DNA of 64,000 bases from NCBI GenBank assembly GCA_002356515.1, contig AP017605.1, positions 4,101,001-4,165,000 of the forward strand, in the 5' to 3' direction. A program made the translations under genes and the position numbers. The notes beneath the pieces were generated by a model, which was not told the origin of the DNA, did no database searches, and was given only the letters and a program-made list of their open reading frames with translations. This DNA comes from Mesorhizobium loti. Its GTDB lineage: Bacteria; Pseudomonadota; Alphaproteobacteria; Rhizobiales; Rhizobiaceae. This document shows, one piece after another, positions 59,153 through 64,000 of the stretch (positions are counted from its first letter, which is position 1; each line of letters starts with the position of its first letter).

Positions 59153-59797
59153 ATGTCGGGCACGTCGGAACTTCTCCTCAACATGATGCGGGGCGCCTTG
59201 CTGGGGTTCGCGGTCGCGGCCCCCATCGGTCCCACCGGGCTCTTATGCGTGCAGCGCACGATCGCCGGCGGCATCGTACCCGGTCTGGCGACCGGCTATG
59301 GCGCGGCGACCACACATTCGGTCTATGCCTCCGTTGCCGCCGCCGGGCTCGGGGCGGTGGCGCACATGCTGATGGGCTGGCACATGCTGCTGCAACTCTG
59401 CGCCGGTATGTTCCTGCTCTACATGTCGGTGATGGCGGCGCGGCTGACACCGTCGCTGGACACGTCCCTGCAGCGCCGCATGCCGTCGGGCCGGGCCTAT
59501 CTGACAGGGCTGATCTGGACGCTGGGCAACCCGATGACGCTGCTTGGTTTCCTCACGCTCACGCCGGGAATCCTGGGGGCCGGCTTGCCGTCCTGGCAAA
59601 CCCTGGCGCTTGTCTCGGCCGGCGTGCTGATCGGTTCTGCGAGCTGGTGGACAACGCTGACACTGGTCACCAGCCTCCTGCGCAAGCGGCTGAGCGCGCG
59701 GGGTTTGCGCGCCGTCAATCTTGTCTTCAGTTCGGGCCTGTTCGTCTTCGCGCTGTCGCTGCTGGCCAGCGCCCTGCGCCTGGAATTGCTGTCGTAG
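59153..59797 (+). CDS. LysE/RhtB family exporter
   Basis: 214 aa, about six membrane helices. The N-terminal signature GFAVAAPIGPTGLLCVQRTI has the G-P-x-G/N motif of LysE-type exporters, then GATTHSVYASVAAAGLGAVA; the central LIWTLGNPMTLLGFLTLTPG is the second family motif. Members export amino acids or homoserine lactone-like small molecules from the cytoplasm; the substrate is unknown. AAGGA lies 12 bases before the ATG at 59153. Confidence 0.88.
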   Translation: MSGTSELLLNMMRGALLGFAVAAPIGPTGLLCVQRTIAGGIVPGLATGYGAATTHSVYASVAAAGLGAVAHMLMGWHMLLQLCAGMFLLYMSVMAARLTPSLDTSLQRRMPSGRAYLTGLIWTLGNPMTLLGFLTLTPGILGAGLPSWQTLALVSAGVLIGSASWWTTLTLVTSLLRKRLSARGLRAVNLVFSSGLFVFALSLLASALRLELLS

Positions 59798-59821
59798 TGG
59801 CGGCTGAATGTGCATGCCGCT

Positions 59822-60451
59822 TCAAGGTTTTGCTGCCTTCTTCGGCTGCACGGCCATCGAGGGCGCTTCCGGCGGCGGGGCGTCGTCGTCAGGCTTGGAT
59901 TGCTCGGCGACGGGCGTGTCGGGCGCCTGCGGTGCTCCCGAGGTGAGGTTGACCGACACGCCGTAAATCTTCCACTGCCGGTTCACCGGCTCGAACAGAA
60001 GCTCGAAATTGACCTGCATTGGCACCGACGGGAAAAAGCCAGCCATGTGCAGCATGCCGTTCGGCTCGATCTGTGGCAAAAGGGTCAGTTGCGGATCGAG
60101 CACGGCGACGGCGCCGAAGTCGAGCGCCTGCTTGCGCTGGTTGGCAAAGATGTCGCCGAGCCCTGCCGCGCTGTTGGCCTGGAAATTCGGCGAGCCGAGA
60201 TCGCGCAGCACCGTGTAGTTGCCGGTCTTGTTGGCCTGGTCGAGCGCCAGCAGCGTGCTTCTGATCAGGATCAGCACGCCGTTGCGGTCGATGCTGGCCG
60301 GATGAGCCGCGCGGACCTTGTCGCTCTTGTCGGTCTTTTTGGTCTGCGCCTCCGCAACACCCCCGGATGCTGCCAACAGACCGGCCAGCAGCAGGCCTGT
60401 CACAGCGGCATGGGTCATCCGCCCTATTGATAAGAATCGCGGGTGCTTCAT
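59822..60451 (-). CDS. exported protein of unknown function
   Basis: 209 aa from the ATG at 60451 with AGAGG four bases upstream. The signal peptide is MTHAAVTGLLLAGLLAASGG with cleavage near AEA-QTKK. The mature region has a lysine/aspartate-rich linker (TKKTDKSDKVRAAHP) and a compact domain (GVLILIRSTLLALDQANKTG, GMLHMAGFFPSVPMQVNFEL, RQWKIYGVSVNL) that resembles NTF2-like folds. A Pro/Asp/Ala-rich tail follows. No known family was identified. Confidence 0.78.
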   Translation of the reverse strand: MKHPRFLSIGRMTHAAVTGLLLAGLLAASGGVAEAQTKKTDKSDKVRAAHPASIDRNGVLILIRSTLLALDQANKTGNYTVLRDLGSPNFQANSAAGLGDIFANQRKQALDFGAVAVLDPQLTLLPQIEPNGMLHMAGFFPSVPMQVNFELLFEPVNRQWKIYGVSVNLTSGAPQAPDTPVAEQSKPDDDAPPPEAPSMAVQPKKAAKP

Positions 60452-60578
60452 GTGGCCTCTGAGCATTGATCGAAATCGCGCCTCGGGCAGGGGAGACTGA
60501 CGACCGCGTCTGTGGGAACGCGGCCGCCAGCGGCTTTTTCAAGCCAGCCCCCTCGCACTCCGGATCACGCCGGCCGGC

Positions 60579-61868
60579 TCAATTCAGCGTCCATGATGCG
60601 CCGACGCTGACGCCGACATCGCCTTGGTTGGTGGTGGCCGACAAAGCGGCGTTGAGGCGGAAATCCTCGCTGGTGTTGTAACCAAGGCCGAGCGCCAGGC
60701 CCGATTGTCCCTTGAAATAGCCAAAGCCGCCGGCCAGCGACAGTTTCTCCGGCCTGTCGTCGTAGCGCAGTCCGGCCGTGGCTAGCGCCAGCGCGGTGCC
60801 GGCACGGGCTTCCGTGCGGTTTTCGCTGATCTGGTCACCCAGGTCCTGGAAGCCGGCCTCGAGTGCGCCGACACGGCCGTCGAGCTGGGTGATGTTGCTG
60901 GTGTTGGCGGTTACCCTGGTGTCGAGGTCCGCGATCTCGGTGGTGTGCACCGCAATCGCGTTGGTGTTGTTGGTGATACGCGTCTCATGGTCGGCGAGTT
61001 CGGTGGTGTTGGCGTTGATCTGCGTCGTATTGTTGGTGATGCGCGTCTCGTGGTCGGAGAGTTCTTGGGTGTTGGCGGCGATTTGCGTCGTGTGATTGCT
61101 CACCGTGGTGTTCAGATTGCTGATGTCGGTGCTGTTCTGAGCGACCTCGGCCGGCAGGTTTTGCAGGGTTGCCACATCGAATGTCGACGCCGCCAGATTG
61201 CCGGCGCCGTCCGTCGTCACCAGATAGGTCGGGCCAGCCTGGGCGGCCGTGCTCGCCTGCGAAGTGATCCCGGCCAGTGTGTAGGTGTTGCTGCCCGTGC
61301 CAACCATGATCTGATTGTCACGCGTCGTCTGCACGCCCTGGCCGATGGCGGTGGAGTTGGAAAAATTGGCCGTCGCGCCGGCGCCGAGCGCGGTGGCGTT
61401 CAAGGCATTCGCCTGGGCGGAAGTGCCAAGGGCCGTGGCGTTGGCCTGGCCCACCGCGCTGGCGCCGGCCTGAGCCTCTGTGCCGATGGCCGTTGTGTTC
61501 GCATTGTTGTAACTGGTCGGCGAGGTCACGTTATTATATCCGCCGGCGTTTGCGCCGGAGCCGAGGGCCACGCTGTTTTGCGACATAGCACCCGCGACCA
61601 AGCCAATGGCTGTCGACAAATCGCCACTGCCATTGGCGAACACTCCGCATGCCGTAGAGTCGGACGCCCCCCCAGCGTAAGCCGCTCCACCATTCAGCCC
61701 ATTGAAATCCTGGCAGATGAACCCCCCGCCGCGTGCTGTGTCCGGCGCAAAGGCAACAAAGCCGGTGGCCGCGACCGCCACCATCACCACTTTCCCGAGA
61801 GCCGGCACTTGGGAGGATGCCAGCCCACCGAAAACCGCCGTCGCGGCCGATCCAATGCTTTTTTGCAC
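60579..61868 (-). CDS. YadA-like trimeric autotransporter adhesin
   Basis: 429 aa from a GTG at 61868 preceded by AGG; this gives a signal-peptide-like start (QKSIGSAATAVFGGLASSQV then a hydrophobic core ending FAPDTARG). ATGs at 62051 and further upstream are alternatives and would add a long low-complexity head. The head domain has YadA-type repeats (NATALGTSAQANALNATALG, ANFSNSTAIGQG). The stalk is a coiled coil with Asn/Thr-rich repeats (ELSDHETRITNNTTQINANT, ELADHETRITNNTNAI). The C-terminal ~75 residues are the membrane anchor (LSLAGGFGYFKGQSGLALGL). The product would form a lollipop-shaped outer-membrane adhesin. A LuxR-type gene diverges upstream. Confidence 0.85.
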   Translation of the reverse strand: MQKSIGSAATAVFGGLASSQVPALGKVVMVAVAATGFVAFAPDTARGGGFICQDFNGLNGGAAYAGGASDSTACGVFANGSGDLSTAIGLVAGAMSQNSVALGSGANAGGYNNVTSPTSYNNANTTAIGTEAQAGASAVGQANATALGTSAQANALNATALGAGATANFSNSTAIGQGVQTTRDNQIMVGTGSNTYTLAGITSQASTAAQAGPTYLVTTDGAGNLAASTFDVATLQNLPAEVAQNSTDISNLNTTVSNHTTQIAANTQELSDHETRITNNTTQINANTTELADHETRITNNTNAIAVHTTEIADLDTRVTANTSNITQLDGRVGALEAGFQDLGDQISENRTEARAGTALALATAGLRYDDRPEKLSLAGGFGYFKGQSGLALGLGYNTSEDFRLNAALSATTNQGDVGVSVGASWTLN

Positions 61869-62361
61869 TTGGCGCCTAATCGCGATTGTTCTGCTTTCTG
61901 TTCCAGCCCCAACGTTTTCCGATACGCTCGCGCGTCCAACCGTTTCTGCAATCACGCTCAAAGCCCTCGCTTCATTGCCAATTGATCGACCCCTGCCGGC
62001 GGCTGGCGGTCCCGCGCGCTGGCCAGGCCGGGCGGGAGGTGCCCCGGCCATGGCTGGGCTGATAATGAAGCAGTTGCGCACTCGGCGGTTGTGCTGCCGT
62101 CCCCGAACAGCACTCGCCTTGCAAACACCGATGCCCCCGAATTCCGCGCAGGACCGCAGCACCCGACGGGCGCAAACGAACACAAAGAAAATGCGGCGTC
62201 TTCCACCATTCGGTGGATAGCGACTGCCAGAGTTCGATGGTACCGCCCAAGGCTGTATCTCCATCTTCGGGAGATGATGGGGCTTGCCCAATCCGGGTCA
62301 TGTGTTCATTTTGTTGCGATGCAACAAAGATTTTGTTGCCGTGCGGTAAGGGAATGGTACG
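61869..62361. other. intergenic region between adhesin and LuxR-type genes
   Basis: 493 bp if the GTG start of the adhesin is right. It includes TTGTTGCGATGCAACAAAG (62319-62337), a near-perfect palindrome (TTTGTTGC-GATGCAACAAA), 25 bp before the regulator start and a good candidate operator. The rest shows no gene, though the adhesin frame stays open across it. Confidence 0.45.
62318..62336. promoter_or_regulatory. palindrome before the LuxR-type gene
   Basis: TTTTGTTGCGATGCAACAAA contains TTTGTTGC and GCAACAAA as inverted halves around AT. It lies about 25 bp before the regulator start and in the control region of the divergent adhesin gene. Confidence 0.5.
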
Positions 62362-63507
62362 ATGCGGTCTCCTCTCTCCACGGCTCAGTTGTCCGAACTG
62401 ATCGGGCTGATCTACGACGCCGCGATCGATCCCTCGCGCTGGTCCGTCGCCATTGAAGAGATCCGCATCGCGCTCGATTTCGAGAATGCAGCCCTCAACC
62501 TGCAAGCGTTGCCGTCGGGCGAAGTGCTGCTCAACGTGACCAGCAACATGCCGCAGGACTACGTCGACCGGATCGCGGACTACGCCGTTGACATTATCGA
62601 CCAGTGGGGTGGGCTGGCGGCGCTGCTGGCGTTGCCGCTGGATCAGCCTGCGGTGATGAGCCGCGTCAATCCAGAGGCGAGTGCGACGAACCGCTACTCG
62701 CTGGAGTGGGCCAAACCGCGGGGGTTGGTCGATGTCATGGGGCTGGGGCTCGCTCGCGACGAGCGTGGTTTTGGGTCGCTGGGCCTTGGCCGTCACGAGA
62801 GCGCGGAGCCGATCGGTGAATATGAGATCGAGGCCGCCCGATTGCTGATCCCGCACCTCCAGCGCGCCGCGACGATCAACCGGCTGCTGGACATGGCGGC
62901 GATCGCCCGGTCGACCTTCCAGACGGTGCTCGACACGCTGACGGCGCCGATCTTGCTCGTCACCGCCGACCTGCATGTCGTGCATGCCAATCCAGCGGCC
63001 CAGGACATCGTCGCCACGGGCGAGCTGCTGAACATCCGCAACGGGGTTCTCAGCGCCAACGTCGCCGCCGTGTCCAGCGCGCTGGCCGTCGCGGTGTCGC
63101 AGGCGGCGCAGGACGAGAGTGCGATCGACCGCAAAGGGCTGGGGGTTCCGATACGCTGGCGCGACGGCTCGGCTGGGGCCTTGCATGTGCTGCCGCTGCG
63201 CCCGGGGCGCGGGTCGTTCGATGCCAGCGTGGTGGCGGCGGTGTTCGTGGCGCGGGCGGATACGCCCTTCGTCGCACCGACCGCGCTGGTCGCGGCATTG
63301 TTCGGCCTGACGCCGGCCGAGGCGCGTGTCTTCGAGCAGATCGCAGCCGGTCGCACGGTTGAGGAGACGTCCGATGCTCTCGACATCGGCCGCAGCACGG
63401 TCAGGACGCATCTGCTGCGGTTGTTCGACAAGACCGGCGTGCGGCGGCAGGCCGAGCTGGTTCAGCTTGCCGCGTCGCTCGCGTCGCCACTGGCAGGCAT
63501 GGCGTAA
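62362..63507 (+). CDS. LuxR-type helix-turn-helix transcriptional regulator, adhesin-linked paralog 2
   Basis: 381 aa. The C-terminal helix-turn-helix is FGLTPAEARVFEQIAAGRTV, then ETSDALDIGRSTVRTHLLRL. The N-terminal part aligns along its length with the regulator at 57430 (SELIGLIYDAAIDPSRW against SELIGTIYDCVLDPSRW), so the two are paralogs. It contains the same PAS-like segment (VLDTLTAPILLVTADLHVVH). It diverges from the YadA-like adhesin gene and probably controls it and itself. Confidence 0.9.
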   Translation: MRSPLSTAQLSELIGLIYDAAIDPSRWSVAIEEIRIALDFENAALNLQALPSGEVLLNVTSNMPQDYVDRIADYAVDIIDQWGGLAALLALPLDQPAVMSRVNPEASATNRYSLEWAKPRGLVDVMGLGLARDERGFGSLGLGRHESAEPIGEYEIEAARLLIPHLQRAATINRLLDMAAIARSTFQTVLDTLTAPILLVTADLHVVHANPAAQDIVATGELLNIRNGVLSANVAAVSSALAVAVSQAAQDESAIDRKGLGVPIRWRDGSAGALHVLPLRPGRGSFDASVVAAVFVARADTPFVAPTALVAALFGLTPAEARVFEQIAAGRTVEETSDALDIGRSTVRTHLLRLFDKTGVRRQAELVQLAASLASPLAGMA

Positions 63508-63553
63508 CCCTATAAGCAGACCCGGGAAGAAAAGGCCGCGCCGCGAGCGAATT

Positions 63554-63898
63554 TCAGCTTGGCAATCCAATCCGCAAGCCAACTTGCTCGATCACGCTGG
63601 CAAGCGATGCCTTCTTGATCCGTAGCGAGATTTTCGTCCTCGCGAGTGCAGCCGGAATGAACAATTCCCCTTCACAGAACCGGCTCAAGAACTCCGCCAC
63701 CATCGACAATTCGGCGTTCTTCATACAAATGTCCACGATGCTGTCCGCCGATTTCTTTTTAAGCCGTTGAGGCGGTTGAACCCGTGGCGGACCGCAAAAA
63801 CACGTGCAAATATCCTCTTCGTAGTCATACGCACATAGACAACCACGTCCTCGTCTCGCGCACTGGACACTGCATATGCATTCATCCTCGATCGACAA
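63554..63898 (-). CDS. small Cys-rich protein with a possible STN/secretin-like domain, unknown function
   Basis: 114 aa from the ATG at 63898. Eight Cys lie within the first 35 residues (7, 9, 13, 20, 22, 31, 33, 35), as in CICSVQCARRGRGCLCAYDY and DICTCFCG, with two more at about 58 and 74. There is no signal peptide, so the cluster may bind zinc or an Fe-S centre in the cytoplasm. The C-terminal half (VAEFLSRFCEGELFIPAALA then KISLRIKKASLASVIEQVGL) resembles the secretin/TonB N-terminal (STN) type fold, with the pattern I-S-x-x-x-x-x-x-x-L-x-x-V. No family was identified. Confidence 0.65.
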   Translation of the reverse strand: MSIEDECICSVQCARRGRGCLCAYDYEEDICTCFCGPPRVQPPQRLKKKSADSIVDICMKNAELSMVAEFLSRFCEGELFIPAALARTKISLRIKKASLASVIEQVGLRIGLPS

Positions 63899-64000
63899 GC
63901 ATCTTCTCCAGTGATTGATTTCTGCCGTGGGACGACGACCGTTTCATTCCTTCAAGGGAAACGATCACGAAGCGGCGACGGCGTCATCCACCGTTCGGTG

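Overview
The window is high-GC alphaproteobacterial chromosome. It reads as a Mesorhizobium-like member of the Rhizobiales (Hyphomicrobiales), close to the replication origin. The core gene order supports this: holA, parB, parA, rsmG, mnmG, mnmE, rho, hemJ, hemE, (oriC), a PPSR gene, maf, aroE, coaE, dnaQ. Several families of dispersed intergenic repeats are also of a kind common in such genomes. No tRNA, rRNA or CRISPR was seen.

Layout. 1-5 kb: end of an amidohydrolase gene with a RidA gene, an NTF2-like protein behind a perfect inverted-repeat operator, a C39-type peptidase-like protein, a class III aminotransferase remnant, an ICMT-like membrane protein and a COG4705/DUF347 membrane protein. 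5-12 kb: an OmpR-type two-component system, then a small exported protein and a MacB/LolD-like ABC exporter (two ATPases and an FtsX permease). 12-20 kb: a DUF1344 protein, a divergent Lrp regulator / lysine-type dehydrogenase pair, and the branched-chain 2-oxoacid dehydrogenase genes (E1a, E1b, E2, E3). 20-24 kb: holA, a DUF1326-DUF2182 pair, and an IS110 element inserted in a dispersed repeat.

24-40 kb is the chromosome maintenance core. It has parAB with rsmG-mnmG, a cluster of six parS-like sites (26.4-28.9 kb) and a seventh in hemE, and mnmE. It then has rho, hemJ-hemE, a putative oriC with DnaA boxes and an AT-rich stretch, PPSR, and the overlapping maf-aroE-coaE set followed by dnaQ. 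40-52 kb is accessory metabolism: a catabolic-looking operon (M24 DddP-like protein, cysteine hydrolase, esterase) behind a GlxA-type regulator; cystathionine beta-synthase with a gamma-lyase/synthase; a second RidA diverging from a small operon across a perfect operator; an HxlR/DJ-1 pair; and an Rrf2/FAD-protein pair.

52-64 kb is a surface-adhesin region. A 1.4-kaa classical autotransporter and a YadA-like trimeric autotransporter each sit beside a paralogous LuxR-type regulator, with a LysE-family exporter, a small exported protein and a Cys-rich small protein around them.

The most striking observation is the IS110 element at about 22.79-23.93 kb. Its 5' non-coding end can be read as a bridge RNA. 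The putative target guides match the sequence into which the element is inserted, and one putative donor guide matches the element's own end. The target lies in a dispersed repeat, intact copies of which occur elsewhere in the window.
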